Shown: positions 1 to 7,589 of the stretch, one piece after another
How the letters are laid out: the number at the start of each line of letters is the position of its first letter
Numbering within the stretch: the stretch's first letter is position 1
Assembly (NCBI GenBank): GCA_946626905.1
Contig: CAMOVA010000014.1
Span: forward strand, 1-17,922
Source of the DNA: an uncultured Bacillota bacterium
GTDB lineage: Bacteria > Bacillota_I > Bacilli_A > RF39 > UBA660
Length of the DNA stretch: 17,922 nt
Reading direction: 5' to 3'
The notes under the pieces: generated by a model
What the model saw: the letters and a program-made list of their open reading frames with translations, nothing else
Database searches by the model: none
What the model was told of the DNA's origin: nothing
Position numbers and translations under genes: made by a program

Positions 1-2
1 GC

Positions 3-830
3 TTAACAGATAGATATCAAAACTTAATAATAAATGGTAATCAAGAATTAAAGAATAATACAAATTTTTCAAAACTTACATATAAAAATGGTTATTTTGA
101 AGTAACAACAGATGCAATGGTTAGATGGGAATTGCCTGATTATATACCTATAGATCCAAATAAGAAATATGAAATAGGGTTTACAATAAAATCCTCAAAT
201 CCACAAGCTACATATTATGCAGGAATTTATGAATATGATGTTGATAGATCAACAGCTATTATGGCTACTGATTATATGTATGTATCTAATACATTAACTG
301 AATTAACTGAAGATTTAAAACCTGGTGATACAGTTGTACATTTGAAAGATTTAACTAATTGGAATGTTAATACATCAACAAGAAATGATCAAAGAGGATT
401 TATTTTTTGGAATCATAGTGATTCTACAGGATATACTTATCCAGGTAGTACATATTCAAAAAAACACATGTACAATATTTATAGAGATTCTGACGTTAAT
501 AAAACAGCAAAGACAATAAGTTTATATTATAATGGTGCTGCATATCCTTGGCCACAATCATATGGAACAATACCAGCTGGAACAAAAGTTAGTCAATCAA
601 GCAGTGGTAGTACATATAATTATATTTTAAGAACTGGGAATGCAGTACCAAATGATTGGACAAAATATAGCGGAACTATACAAGGTGTTATTACAAATGG
701 TGCTTATTCAGCGTATAAGTTCAGACCTGGATCTAGATTTGTAATGCCATTTGTTTGGATAGATTATAATAATACAGCTAATACAACATTCTATTTAAAG
801 GATTTCTATTTTAAAGAAGTAAAAGAGTAA
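3..830 (+). CDS. Partial surface or phage-tail-like protein, C-terminal 275 residues
   Basis: The reading frame is open from the first bases of the window, so the 5' end lies outside; the first internal ATG (117) is not the start because in-frame codons continue upstream to position 3. The visible part is rich in Tyr, Thr, Asn, Ser and Trp and predicts a beta-rich fold with no membrane segment. Segments such as DLKPGDTVVHL, NWN, RGFIFWNHSDSTGYTYP and IPAGTKVSQ resemble a repeat-type carbohydrate-binding or tail-fibre domain that I remember from Bacillota phage tail proteins and large surface proteins; that link is from memory. It ends in FKEVKE without an LPxTG motif or hydrophobic tail, so it is not sortase-anchored at this end. 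Base composition is like its neighbours. Adhesin, prophage tail fibre or secreted glycan-binding protein all remain possible. Confidence 0.7.
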   Translation, partial: LTDRYQNLIINGNQELKNNTNFSKLTYKNGYFEVTTDAMVRWELPDYIPIDPNKKYEIGFTIKSSNPQATYYAGIYEYDVDRSTAIMATDYMYVSNTLTELTEDLKPGDTVVHLKDLTNWNVNTSTRNDQRGFIFWNHSDSTGYTYPGSTYSKKHMYNIYRDSDVNKTAKTISLYYNGAAYPWPQSYGTIPAGTKVSQSSSGSTYNYILRTGNAVPNDWTKYSGTIQGVITNGAYSAYKFRPGSRFVMPFVWIDYNNTANTTFYLKDFYFKEVKE

Positions 831-848
831 CATGGTTACTCTTTTTTT
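821..848 (+). terminator. Rho-independent terminator of the surface/tail-like gene
   Basis: Perfect stem AAAGAGTAAC / GTTACTCTTT with a three-base ATG loop, running into a T7 tract (842-848). The 5' arm contains the stop codon TAA (828-830) of the gene it ends. Confidence 0.85.
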
Positions 849-850
849 GT

Positions 851-878
851 ATAAAAAAATAAGAGCATATGCTCTTAT
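851..878 (-). terminator. Rho-independent terminator of rpsD
   Basis: The 20-bp perfect palindrome at 859-878 (ATAAGAGCAT and its mirror) is followed on the minus strand by a run of T (A7 at 853-859 on the plus strand). It includes the rpsD stop codon at 875-877 and faces the plus-strand terminator just to its left, so the two convergent units are isolated from each other. Confidence 0.85.
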
Positions 879-1477
879 CTGTTATAGAATTCAACAATTA
901 ATGATTCATTTATATCAGCGTTTAATTCGCTTCTTTCTGGATATCTTACATAAGTACCAGTTTTTTTCTTGTCATCAAATGTTACAAATTCAACACGATT
1001 ATGTACATTTTCTAATGTAGCTTTAACTGCTGGATGTTCAAGAGATTTTTCTTTTAATGTGATTACATCTCCTGGTACACATCTATATGATGGAATATCA
1101 ACTTTATTTCCATTAACAGTTATATGTCCATGATTTACTAATTGTCTTGCTGCTTTTCTTGTATTTGCAAATCCCATACGATATACTAAGTTATCTAAAC
1201 GACTTTCTAGTAATCTTAGGAAGTTTTCACCATGAACACCTTTTAATTTACCAGCTTCATCAAATATTTTTCTGAATTGTTTTTCATTTACTCCATACAT
1301 AAATCTAACTTTTTGTTTTTCTTGTAATTGTGTTCCATAGTCAGATAATTTTTTTCTTCTGTCATTTCCATGTTGTCCTGGAGCATATGGTTTTTTAGCT
1401 AGTTCTTTTCCGTTTTCTAATACAGAAAATCCTAAACGTCTTGATTTTCTATATGTAGATCCTGTGTATCTTGACAT
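875..1477 (-). CDS. rpsD: 30S ribosomal protein S4
   Basis: Primary 16S rRNA-binding protein of the small subunit and an early assembly protein. The 200-residue product has the usual length. The N-terminus (MSRYTGSTYRKSRRLG...KPYAPGQHG) is the zinc-free form: the CxxC pairs of zinc-binding S4 are absent. The S4 RNA-binding domain lies at about residues 90-155 (RLDNLVYRMGFANTRKAARQLVNHGHI), and the C-terminus ELNADINESLIVEFYNR is characteristic. The start is set by a strong AAGGAGGG site ending 4 bases before the ATG. The gene stands as its own unit, as in B. subtilis, with a private promoter and a structured leader that probably binds S4 itself for feedback control. It is downstream of clpP on the same strand, so some read-through from clpP is possible. 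Confidence 0.98.
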   Translation of the reverse strand: MSRYTGSTYRKSRRLGFSVLENGKELAKKPYAPGQHGNDRRKKLSDYGTQLQEKQKVRFMYGVNEKQFRKIFDEAGKLKGVHGENFLRLLESRLDNLVYRMGFANTRKAARQLVNHGHITVNGNKVDIPSYRCVPGDVITLKEKSLEHPAVKATLENVHNRVEFVTFDDKKKTGTYVRYPERSELNADINESLIVEFYNR

Positions 1478-1513
1478 ATTTACCCTCCTTCTATATTTAT
1501 AGACATCAGAGTA

Positions 1514-1616
1514 TTCTTATATGTGTTATAGGGTGTTTATTTAAATATTTTCGCTTGCAGCTAGTTACTAATAACCAATATGTAATAAACACGTTATAAT
1601 TCTATAAGAAAGCTGC
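1514..1616 (-). promoter_or_regulatory. rpsD leader RNA with pseudoknot, probable S4 autoregulatory element
   Basis: Three long-range pairings can be read on the minus strand. TTCTTATA (1610-1603) pairs with TATAAGAA (1521-1514), and inside it GTGTTTATT (1592-1584) pairs with AATAAACAC (1541-1533). GCAGCT (1616-1611), outside both, pairs with AGCTGC (1562-1557), inside both, so the helices cross as a pseudoknot. A small hairpin GTTA-TTAG-TAAC (1575-1564) sits in the inner loop. In Bacillota rpsD is known to be repressed by its own product through a leader RNA of this kind. No U-tract terminator is seen between the fold and the SD, so control is probably at translation; that last point is inference. 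Confidence 0.75.
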
Positions 1617-1636
1617 TAGATGAATATACGTTTATA

Positions 1637-1665
1637 ATTATAGCTTTTTTTACTATATAAGTCAA
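1637..1665 (-). promoter_or_regulatory. Sigma-A promoter of rpsD
   Basis: On the minus strand TTGACT (1665-1660), a 17-base spacer and TATAAT (1642-1637). It starts only five bases downstream of the clpP stop codon and would give a leader of roughly 150 bases before the rpsD ATG. Confidence 0.85.
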
Positions 1666-1669
1666 TACT

Positions 1670-2239
1670 TTATAGTATTTTATCTATTAATCCATAAGCT
1701 AATGCTTCTTTAGAAGTTAGGAAATGATCTCTTTCTGTATCTTTGTTTATTTTTTCTATTGTTTGTTTTGTATTTTTTGCTAGTATCTTATTTAGTTTTT
1801 CTCTTAATTTTAGTATTCTTTCAGCAGCTATTTTTATTTCTGTTGCTTGTCCTTGTGCTCCTCCAAGTGGTTGATGTATCATTACTTCGCTATTAGGTAG
1901 GCAATATCTTTTACCTTTAGTACCACTTGATAGTAGGAATGCTGCCATAGATGCAGCCATACCAACACATATTGTTGATACATCACTTTTTATAAAGTTC
2001 ATTGTATCGTATATTGCAAATCCTGCTGTTACTGATCCTCCAGGTGAATTAATATATATACTTATATCATCGTGATTTAAGGAATCTAAGTATAAAAGTT
2101 CTGCTATTACTATATTAGAATTTGCATCAGTTATTTCATCATTAAGTATTATTATTCTATCTTTTAATAATCGTGAATATATATCATAACTTCTTTCTCC
2201 ATTACTACTTTTTTCTATTACGCTAGGAATTAGATTCAT
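1670..2239 (-). CDS. clpP: ATP-dependent Clp protease proteolytic subunit
   Basis: Serine protease that forms the tetradecameric barrel fed by ClpC, ClpX or ClpE; cytoplasmic quality control and regulated proteolysis. The 189-residue protein carries the full catalytic triad at the canonical mature numbering: Ser97 in GMAASMAAF, His122 in MIHQPLGG and Asp171 in DTERDHF. The oxyanion region INSPGGSVTAGFAIYD (residues 63-78) is intact. The N-terminus MNLIPSVIEKSSNGERSYDIYSRL is the usual short, processed one. The start follows an AAAGGAG site. The upstream region shows TATAAT (minus strand 2261-2256) without a convincing -35, and I see no CtsR (GGTCAAA-type) operator, so the usual Bacilli heat-shock control is not evident. 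Nothing resembling a terminator follows it; rpsD's promoter begins almost at once. Confidence 0.98.
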   Translation of the reverse strand: MNLIPSVIEKSSNGERSYDIYSRLLKDRIIILNDEITDANSNIVIAELLYLDSLNHDDISIYINSPGGSVTAGFAIYDTMNFIKSDVSTICVGMAASMAAFLLSSGTKGKRYCLPNSEVMIHQPLGGAQGQATEIKIAAERILKLREKLNKILAKNTKQTIEKINKDTERDHFLTSKEALAYGLIDKIL

Positions 2240-2297
2240 ATTTCTCCTTTCTATAATTATAATAGTATAAAAATAATGTTTTTATTCATAAAATTAT

Positions 2298-2325
2298 ATG
2301 ACAAATTATTGTTTTATGATATAAT
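2298..2325 (+). promoter_or_regulatory. Probable promoter of the nucleoside kinase-gap unit
   Basis: ATGACA (2298-2303), a 16-base spacer and TATAAT (2320-2325), with a second overlapping TATAAT at 2326-2331. It lies in the 112-base divergent gap to clpP and precedes the ATG at 2352 by about 26 bases. Confidence 0.6.
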
Positions 2326-2351
2326 TATAATGTATAGAATAGAGGGATTTT

Positions 2352-4016
2352 ATGGCTAGAAAAATAAAGATTAATTTTAGAGATTTAGAAACAAAAGAAT
2401 TTCCAGCTGGAACTACTTTAAAAGAAATTAGTGATAGTTTTGCTCATTATTTTAATTTTCCAATTTTAATAGGTAAATTAGGTAATGATATAGTTGAATT
2501 ATCAGAACCTATTACTAGAAGTTATAAGGTTGATTTCTTTGATAGAAGTGATTATGTAGGTAATAGTATCTATGGAAGAACTTGTCAATTCTTACTTATA
2601 TTAGCTGTAAAAAAATTATTAGGTAGTGATGTTGAAGTAATGATTGAACATTCTATCGATAAAGGTTTTTATTGTGAAATATATGGTAGTGAAATTGATA
2701 AACCAGTAGTTGAAAGACTAGAAGCTAAGATGAAAGAATTATCTAAACAAGATCTTATTTTTCAAAAATTAAGTGTATCTAGATTAGATGCGACTAAATA
2801 TTTTGAATCAAAAGGTCAAATGGATAAAGTTGAAGCTTTAAGATATATTAGTAATACTTATGTTAATCTTTATAGAGTAGATGATATTTATGATTATTTC
2901 TATGGTAAATTAGCATATTCTACTAGTCAAATTGATGATTATAAATTAACTTATATTAAAGATAATGGATTTGTTTTAAATTATCCAACTACTTATAATC
3001 CTGATTTTACTTTAGATTATGTACATCATGAAATGCTTTTTGATAAATTCTTATCATATACTAAATGGGGAAAAATAGTTGATGTTACTAATGCAGCATC
3101 ATTAAATAAAGTTGTTTCTTATGGTAAGTATGGTGAATTTATTAGATTAGCAGAAGTTTATTACAATAATCAGTTAGTAGAAGTAGCTGATAAGATTAAT
3201 GAAAACAAAGAAAACATAAAGATTGTTTTAATTGCAGGTCCTTCTTCATCTGGTAAAACAACAACTTCTAAAAAATTACAAATTTATTTACAAAGTAAAG
3301 GTTTAAAAACATATCAATTATCAATAGATGATTATTTTATGGATAGAGATAAAACACCTGTTTTACCAAATGGAGAGTTAGATACAGAATCTTTAAATGC
3401 GGTAGATATAACTTTATTTAATAAACATTTAACTAAATTATTAGATGGTGAAAAAGTAGAAATACCAGAATTTAATTTTGTTTTGGGTAAACGTGAATAT
3501 AAAGGAAATTATATGAAAATAGAAAAGGGAAGTATCATTATAATTGAAGGATTACATGCTCTTAATAATGATCTTACAATGTCTATTGATCGTAGAAATA
3601 AATTTAAAGTTTATATTAGTCCATTAACACAATTAAATATTGATAATCATAATCGTATACATACTAGTGATACAAGAAAACTAAGAAGAATAGCAAGGGA
3701 TAACTTATATAGAGGTAGAAATGCTTCTGAAACATTAGGAATGTGGTCAAGTATCAGAGAAGGTGAAGAAAAATATGTCTTCCCACATCAAGATGATGCG
3801 GATTATATAATTAATTCAGCACTTCTTTATGAAATTGGTGTTTTAAAGGTATATGTTGAACCATTACTATTCAATATAAATAGTGATGATCCTAATTTTC
3901 CTGAAGCAATTAGACTTATTAACTTGTTAAGGAATTTCTTACCTATACCAAGTGATCAAGTACCAAATGATTCTGTTTTAAGAGAATTTATTGGAGGAAG
4001 TATTTTTGTAAAATAG
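2352..4016 (+). CDS. Uridine kinase-like nucleoside kinase with N-terminal TGS/ThrRS-like region
   Basis: A 554-residue protein of the family usually annotated as nucleoside kinase. Residues 1 to about 65 look like a TGS domain (PAGTTLKEISDSFA). Residues about 66-200 resemble the second additional (editing-type) domain of threonyl-tRNA synthetase, including IEHSIDKGFYCEIYG. From about residue 288 there is a P-loop kinase domain of the uridine kinase/phosphoribulokinase type: Walker A GPSSSGKTT (G296 to T304), IDDYFMDRDKTP for the nucleoside/phosphate site, and EGLHALNND. The expected reaction is ATP-dependent phosphorylation of a nucleoside such as uridine, but the exact substrate is not shown by the sequence, and the role of the synthetase-like part is unknown. 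The start follows an AGAGGGA site. gap follows after 13 bases with only an SD between, so the two are probably co-transcribed. Confidence 0.88.
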   Translation: MARKIKINFRDLETKEFPAGTTLKEISDSFAHYFNFPILIGKLGNDIVELSEPITRSYKVDFFDRSDYVGNSIYGRTCQFLLILAVKKLLGSDVEVMIEHSIDKGFYCEIYGSEIDKPVVERLEAKMKELSKQDLIFQKLSVSRLDATKYFESKGQMDKVEALRYISNTYVNLYRVDDIYDYFYGKLAYSTSQIDDYKLTYIKDNGFVLNYPTTYNPDFTLDYVHHEMLFDKFLSYTKWGKIVDVTNAASLNKVVSYGKYGEFIRLAEVYYNNQLVEVADKINENKENIKIVLIAGPSSSGKTTTSKKLQIYLQSKGLKTYQLSIDDYFMDRDKTPVLPNGELDTESLNAVDITLFNKHLTKLLDGEKVEIPEFNFVLGKREYKGNYMKIEKGSIIIIEGLHALNNDLTMSIDRRNKFKVYISPLTQLNIDNHNRIHTSDTRKLRRIARDNLYRGRNASETLGMWSSIREGEEKYVFPHQDDADYIINSALLYEIGVLKVYVEPLLFNINSDDPNFPEAIRLINLLRNFLPIPSDQVPNDSVLREFIGGSIFVK

Positions 4017-4029
4017 AAAAGAGGTTATT

Positions 4030-5040
4030 ATGATTAAAGTAGCTATAAATGGATTTGGAAGAATAGGTAGATTAGCATTCCGTGAAATGTTTGGTAAAGA
4101 TGGTTATGAAGTAGTAGCGATCAATGATTTAACTAGTCCAGACATGCTTGCTCATTTACTAAAATATGATTCCGTTCAAAAAAAATATGAAGGACATACA
4201 ATTGAATCTACTGAAGATTCAATTATTGTAGATGGTAAAGAAATTAAAATATATAAAGAACCAGAACCAATTAATCTTCCATGGAAAGAATTAAATGTGG
4301 ATGTAGTATTTGAATGTACAGGTTTCTTTACTAAAAAAGATAAAGCACAAGCTCATATAGATGCAGGAGCAAAAAAAGTAATTATATCAGCACCTGCTGG
4401 TGATGATTTAAAAACTGTTGTATATGGAGTAAATGAAAATATATTAGATAAGGATGACAAAATTATTTCTGCGGCTTCTTGTACAACTAACTGTTTAGCT
4501 CCACTTGCTAATAATTTAAATAAGTTATATGAAATAAAAAGTGGAATAATGACAACAGTTCATGCTTATACTGGAGATCAAATGATTCTAGATGGACCTC
4601 ATAGAAAAGGTGATTTAAGAAGAGCTAGAGCAGGAGCTATTAATATTGTTCCAAACTCTACAGGAGCAGCTAAAGCAATTGGACTTGTTATACCAGAATT
4701 AAGTGGTAAATTAATTGGATCAGCACAAAGAGTTCCAGTTCCAACAGGTTCATCTACAATATTAATTGCGACTGTTAAAGGAACTGATGTAACAGTAGAT
4801 AAGATAAATGATTATATGAAAAGTGTAGCTAATGAATCATTTGCTTATAATGAAGACGCTATAGTTTCTTCTGATGTAATTGGTAATAGTGCAGGTTCAG
4901 TATTTGATGCTACTCAAACAATGGTATCAAAAATAGATGATGATACATATCAAGTACAAGTAGTAGCTTGGTATGATAATGAATATGGTTATACTTGCCA
5001 AATGGTAAGAACTGCTCTATATTTAGAAAAATTAATTTAG
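4030..5040 (+). CDS. gap: Glyceraldehyde-3-phosphate dehydrogenase
   Basis: Glycolytic enzyme that oxidises glyceraldehyde 3-phosphate to 1,3-bisphosphoglycerate with NAD. The 336 residues are full length. The Rossmann motif NGFGRIGR is at residues 7-14, and Asp33 in INDL is the residue expected for NAD rather than NADP preference. Catalytic Cys151 is in SAASCTTNCLAP and the catalytic base His178 in TVHAYTGDQ. The substrate-binding RRARAGAINIVP and C-terminal VAWYDNEYGYT motifs are present. AGAGGTT lies upstream of the ATG. No separate promoter or CggR-type operator is apparent and pgk/tpi do not follow, so here gap is expressed with the nucleoside kinase rather than in the usual glycolytic cluster. 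Confidence 0.97.
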   Translation: MIKVAINGFGRIGRLAFREMFGKDGYEVVAINDLTSPDMLAHLLKYDSVQKKYEGHTIESTEDSIIVDGKEIKIYKEPEPINLPWKELNVDVVFECTGFFTKKDKAQAHIDAGAKKVIISAPAGDDLKTVVYGVNENILDKDDKIISAASCTTNCLAPLANNLNKLYEIKSGIMTTVHAYTGDQMILDGPHRKGDLRRARAGAINIVPNSTGAAKAIGLVIPELSGKLIGSAQRVPVPTGSSTILIATVKGTDVTVDKINDYMKSVANESFAYNEDAIVSSDVIGNSAGSVFDATQTMVSKIDDDTYQVQVVAWYDNEYGYTCQMVRTALYLEKLI

Positions 5041-5064
5041 ATTCATTTTATGAATCTTTTTTTT
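5039..5064 (+). terminator. Rho-independent terminator of gap
   Basis: Eight-base-pair stem AGATTCAT (5039-5046) / ATGAATCT (5050-5057), TTT loop, then a T-rich tail to 5064. The stem begins within the gap TAG stop codon. Confidence 0.85.
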
Positions 5065-5073
5065 GTTAAATAA

Positions 5074-5109
5074 AAAAACATAAAAACTTTAGATTGTTTT
5101 TATGTTTTT
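5074..5109. terminator. 14-bp perfect hairpin between gap and the small orphan gene
   Basis: AAAAACATAAAAAC (5074-5087) pairs perfectly with GTTTTTATGTTTTT (5096-5109) around an eight-base loop. The arms end in A7 and T5, so it could act as a second, possibly bidirectional, terminator behind the gap terminator. The function is inferred from shape only. Confidence 0.5.
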
Positions 5110-5203
5110 GATTTATTATAAAAGTAAAAATTATTTATTTAGTATTTGTTTATTTTTATTTGTTTTGTTAAACTTTAATAGAAAAGAAGATAGAAAGGAT
5201 AGT

Positions 5204-5452
5204 ATGTTAACTAATTATGATGTATGGAAAGCTATTTTTAGTGAGAATGATATTACTGAAATAGAGGATTTGTTAAACTTTATTTTAGATGATAGAAAAT
5301 CATCTATTTATATAGCTAATGAAATAATGAAGTTAAAGAAAAAATCTAATATTTATAATATTACTATAAGTTTAAAAGATGTTTCAAATGATTTTCCTTT
5401 AGAACAATTTGAAAATGAAGTTGTTCAAAAAATTATGAATAATTTATCATAA
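5204..5452 (+). CDS. Small hypothetical protein, 82 residues
   Basis: I do not recognise this family. The product starts MLTNYDVWKAIF, is soluble, charged and predicted largely helical (EIEDLLNFILDD, IYIANEIMKLKKK), with a final helix FENEVVQKIMNNL; no Cys, no membrane segment, no nucleotide-binding motif. The ATG at 5204 is chosen because GAAAGGAT stands 3 bases before it. The frame is open further upstream to an ATG at 5102, but that start would lie inside a strong hairpin and has no SD. The gene is flanked by the gap terminators and converges on rnjA with only 15 bases between the stops. No convincing promoter was found upstream. Confidence 0.6.
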   Translation: MLTNYDVWKAIFSENDITEIEDLLNFILDDRKSSIYIANEIMKLKKKSNIYNITISLKDVSNDFPLEQFENEVVQKIMNNLS

Positions 5453-5483
5453 AAAAAAGGATATTAATTATTTTTTAATATCC
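5451..5483 (-). terminator. Rho-independent terminator of rnjA
   Basis: On the minus strand GGATATTAA (5483-5475) pairs with TTAATATCC (5467-5459) and is followed by a T8 run (A8 at 5451-5458 on the plus strand). The rnjA stop codon (5468-5470) lies in the loop. There is no T-run on the plus-strand side, so it serves rnjA and not the small gene. Confidence 0.85.
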
Positions 5484-7138
5484 ATTATAACAGGTAGAAT
5501 TATAGGTTTTCTTCCTGTTTTTTTATAAGTGAAAGCAGAAAGTTGATTTATTATTTCTGTTTTTACATTTGAATAGTTATTATGTTTTTTAAGACCTTCT
5601 TCAATAGCTTTTTTAGATACTGATTCTAGATTTTTTAACAATATTTCATTTTCATTTACTAAAACAAAACCTCTTGTTGTAATATTTGGATTTCCTAATA
5701 ATTTATTTGTTTTAGAATCAACATTAGCTATTACGATTATAATTCCATCGTTGGCCATAATTTTTCTATCTTTAATAACATTATTTGATAAGTCACCTAT
5801 ACGGTTACCATCAACATATATATCATCAGCTTGAATAAATCCAGCTTTCTTAACTTTTCCTTTATAAATTGATAAAACTTCTCCGTTAGATAACACAAAG
5901 TTATTTTCTTTAGGTATACCACACATAACCCCTATGTCAGCGTGTTTTTTTAACATTCTATATTCACCATGGAATGGAGCGAAGTATTTAGGATTCATTA
6001 ATCTTAACATCCATTTTAATTCTTCTTCATTTCCATGACCACTAGCATGTATATCGTTTAATGAAGTATTAGTATAAACTTTTACTCCTTTTAAATATAG
6101 TTTATTTATTGTTCTAGCAATACTAGCAGCATTACCTGGTATTGCAGATGAAGAGAATATAACTACATCGTCAGGTTGTAGTTTTATTTGTTTATGAACA
6201 CCATCAGCAATTCTTGATAGAGCAGCAAGTGGTTCTCCTTGAGAACCTGTACATAATAAACAAACTTTATTAGGCTCTAATTTATTTGCTTGTTCTGGTG
6301 TTATGAAAATACCTTTATTAGTGATATAACCACCTTTTACAGATATTTCAATATTGTTTTCCATACTTCTACCGAAGATAGCAATTTTTCTACCATTTCT
6401 TCTACAATTATCAACTATATGTTTTAATCTATATACATTTGATGCGAAGGTAGCAATTATAATTCTACCTGTTTCTCTTTTAAATATTTCGCTTAAAACG
6501 TCATCAACTTTAGATTCACTCTTACTTGTTCCTTCTACTAATGCATTTGTACTATCACTCATTAGTAGAGTAACACCACGTGATCCTATCTCTGCCATTT
6601 TATGAACATTGAAATTAGGACCTATAGGATTTAAATCAAATTTAAAGTCTCCAGTTGTTACAACAATTCCATTTGGAGTTGTAATACAAATCCCGTGTGA
6701 ATCTGGTATTGAGTGAGTAGTTCTATAAAATTCAACAGTCATTGTTTTAAATTTAACAACAGTATCTTCATTATAAGCAACAAGATTTTTATAAATGATA
6801 TTTCTATCTTCTAATTTTTTTCTTATTAGCCCGACTGCATGATTTGGCGCATATATAATAGGTATATTTACCATGTTTAATAAAAATGGAATACCACCTA
6901 TATGATCTTCATGACCATGTGTAATAAACAATGCTTTAATTTTACTTTCATTTTGCTTTAAAAATGTAAAATCAGGTATAACATAATCAACACCTAATAA
7001 TTCATCTTCAGGCATTAACATTCCCGCATCTGTTATGATAAGTTCATTACCAGTCATAACACAATACATATTTTTTCCTACTTCACCAAGTCCACCTAAA
7101 GCGAATACTTTTGTGTCATCGCTTTTTACAAATTTCAT
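5468..7138 (-). CDS. rnjA: Ribonuclease J1
   Basis: Dual 5'-to-3' exoribonuclease and endonuclease for mRNA decay and rRNA maturation. The 556 residues match the J1 length of B. subtilis, and the start MKFVKSDDTKVFALGGLGEVG aligns with J1. The metallo-beta-lactamase zinc ligands are complete: His74, His76, Asp78 and His79 in THGHEDHIGG, His142 in TTHSIPDS and Asp164 in GDFKFD. Beta-CASP residues His364 and His368 (HASGHG) and His390 (FHGEYRML) are also present. The C-terminal domain ends KKTGRKPIILPVIMDI, typical of the family. An AAAGGAG site precedes the ATG. The gene has its own promoter and terminator. RNase J, rather than RNase E, as the main decay enzyme fits a Bacillota genome. Confidence 0.97.
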   Translation of the reverse strand: MKFVKSDDTKVFALGGLGEVGKNMYCVMTGNELIITDAGMLMPEDELLGVDYVIPDFTFLKQNESKIKALFITHGHEDHIGGIPFLLNMVNIPIIYAPNHAVGLIRKKLEDRNIIYKNLVAYNEDTVVKFKTMTVEFYRTTHSIPDSHGICITTPNGIVVTTGDFKFDLNPIGPNFNVHKMAEIGSRGVTLLMSDSTNALVEGTSKSESKVDDVLSEIFKRETGRIIIATFASNVYRLKHIVDNCRRNGRKIAIFGRSMENNIEISVKGGYITNKGIFITPEQANKLEPNKVCLLCTGSQGEPLAALSRIADGVHKQIKLQPDDVVIFSSSAIPGNAASIARTINKLYLKGVKVYTNTSLNDIHASGHGNEEELKWMLRLMNPKYFAPFHGEYRMLKKHADIGVMCGIPKENNFVLSNGEVLSIYKGKVKKAGFIQADDIYVDGNRIGDLSNNVIKDRKIMANDGIIIVIANVDSKTNKLLGNPNITTRGFVLVNENEILLKNLESVSKKAIEEGLKKHNNYSNVKTEIINQLSAFTYKKTGRKPIILPVIMDIKK

Positions 7139-7177
7139 TTTTTCTCCTTTCTTTCAAATTGAAATCCAACTTTTAAC

Positions 7178-7206
7178 ATTATATACTTTTTTTTATATTT
7201 TGTCTA
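7178..7206 (-). promoter_or_regulatory. Sigma-A promoter of rnjA
   Basis: On the minus strand TAGACA (7206-7201), a 17-base A-rich spacer and TATAAT (7183-7178), about 40 bases upstream of the rnjA ATG. Confidence 0.8.
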
Positions 7207-7247
7207 GTTGATAGAAGGACTAAAAATGAAATTACTGTATATACTAA

Positions 7248-7511
7248 TTATAGGTATTTATTATATTTATTTTTATATTCAGTAAATAAAACAACTATTT
7301 TATTATATAAATCACTATTTAATTTACTTTTTAAATCATTAAATATAATAGATTCATCACCATATAATAAAGTTTTATAGTTTTCCTTAATATTAAGAAA
7401 AATAATATTTGCTTCATATTCAGTTAGAAAAACACCTTCTTTAGATGCGAAAGTATATACATCTTGAATTGTTAAATTATTAATATATTTATCGATTAAT
7501 TTGTTTATCAT
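7248..7511 (-). CDS. DUF2624 (YqfT-like) family small protein, 87 residues
   Basis: The product MINKLIDKYINNLTIQDVY... has the pattern I recall for DUF2624: an N-terminal NKxIxxxINNLT helix, a short ..EGVFLTEYEANIIFLNIKEN.. segment and a C-terminal NDLKSKL..LYNKIVVLFTEYKNKY helix. Function unknown; small, soluble, helical. The recalled B. subtilis order (yqfT upstream of sodA, pbpA and rpmG) supports the call, although here the gene is divergent from sodA. The ATG at 7511 is preferred over the in-frame ATG at 7523, because the latter overlaps the SD GAGGTG that serves 7511. No terminator follows, so its transcript may run into rnjA. Confidence 0.6.
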   Translation of the reverse strand: MINKLIDKYINNLTIQDVYTFASKEGVFLTEYEANIIFLNIKENYKTLLYGDESIIFNDLKSKLNSDLYNKIVVLFTEYKNKYNKYL

Positions 7512-7531
7512 AAAACACCTCATTTTAATAT

Positions 7532-7559
7532 ATGATAAATAATTAGAATATTGTATAAA
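7532..7559 (+). promoter_or_regulatory. Possible promoter of sodA-pbpA
   Basis: ATGATA (7532-7537, four of six consensus bases), a 16-base spacer and TATAAA (7554-7559), in the 78-base divergent gap. AT-richness makes chance matches likely. Confidence 0.4.
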
Positions 7560-7589
7560 TTATTAAATAAAATAGAGTAGGAGGATAAT

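Noticed and set aside
832..1020. 62-residue plus-strand ORF after the first gene
   Set aside because: It starts in the loop of a terminator and is antisense to rpsD, with no SD and an unlikely composition.
1664..1679. Hairpin AATACT-ATAA-AGTATT at the end of clpP as a terminator
   Set aside because: Short A/T-rich stem with no T-run after it; the rpsD promoter follows directly.
5102..5203. N-terminal hydrophobic extension of the small orphan protein, resembling a signal peptide
   Set aside because: The ATG lies inside the 14-bp hairpin and has no SD, whereas the ATG at 5204 has GAAAGGAT in place.
6354..6605. Plus-strand ORF inside rnjA; similar ORFs at 8598-8801, 11156-11497, 12490-12705, 14038-14265 and 15691-15969 on the minus strand
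   Set aside because: Each is wholly antisense to a well-identified gene, with no RBS or family resemblance.
7512..7523. Longer start (MRCF...) for the DUF2624-like gene
   Set aside because: That ATG forms part of the SD GAGGTG for the ATG at 7511.
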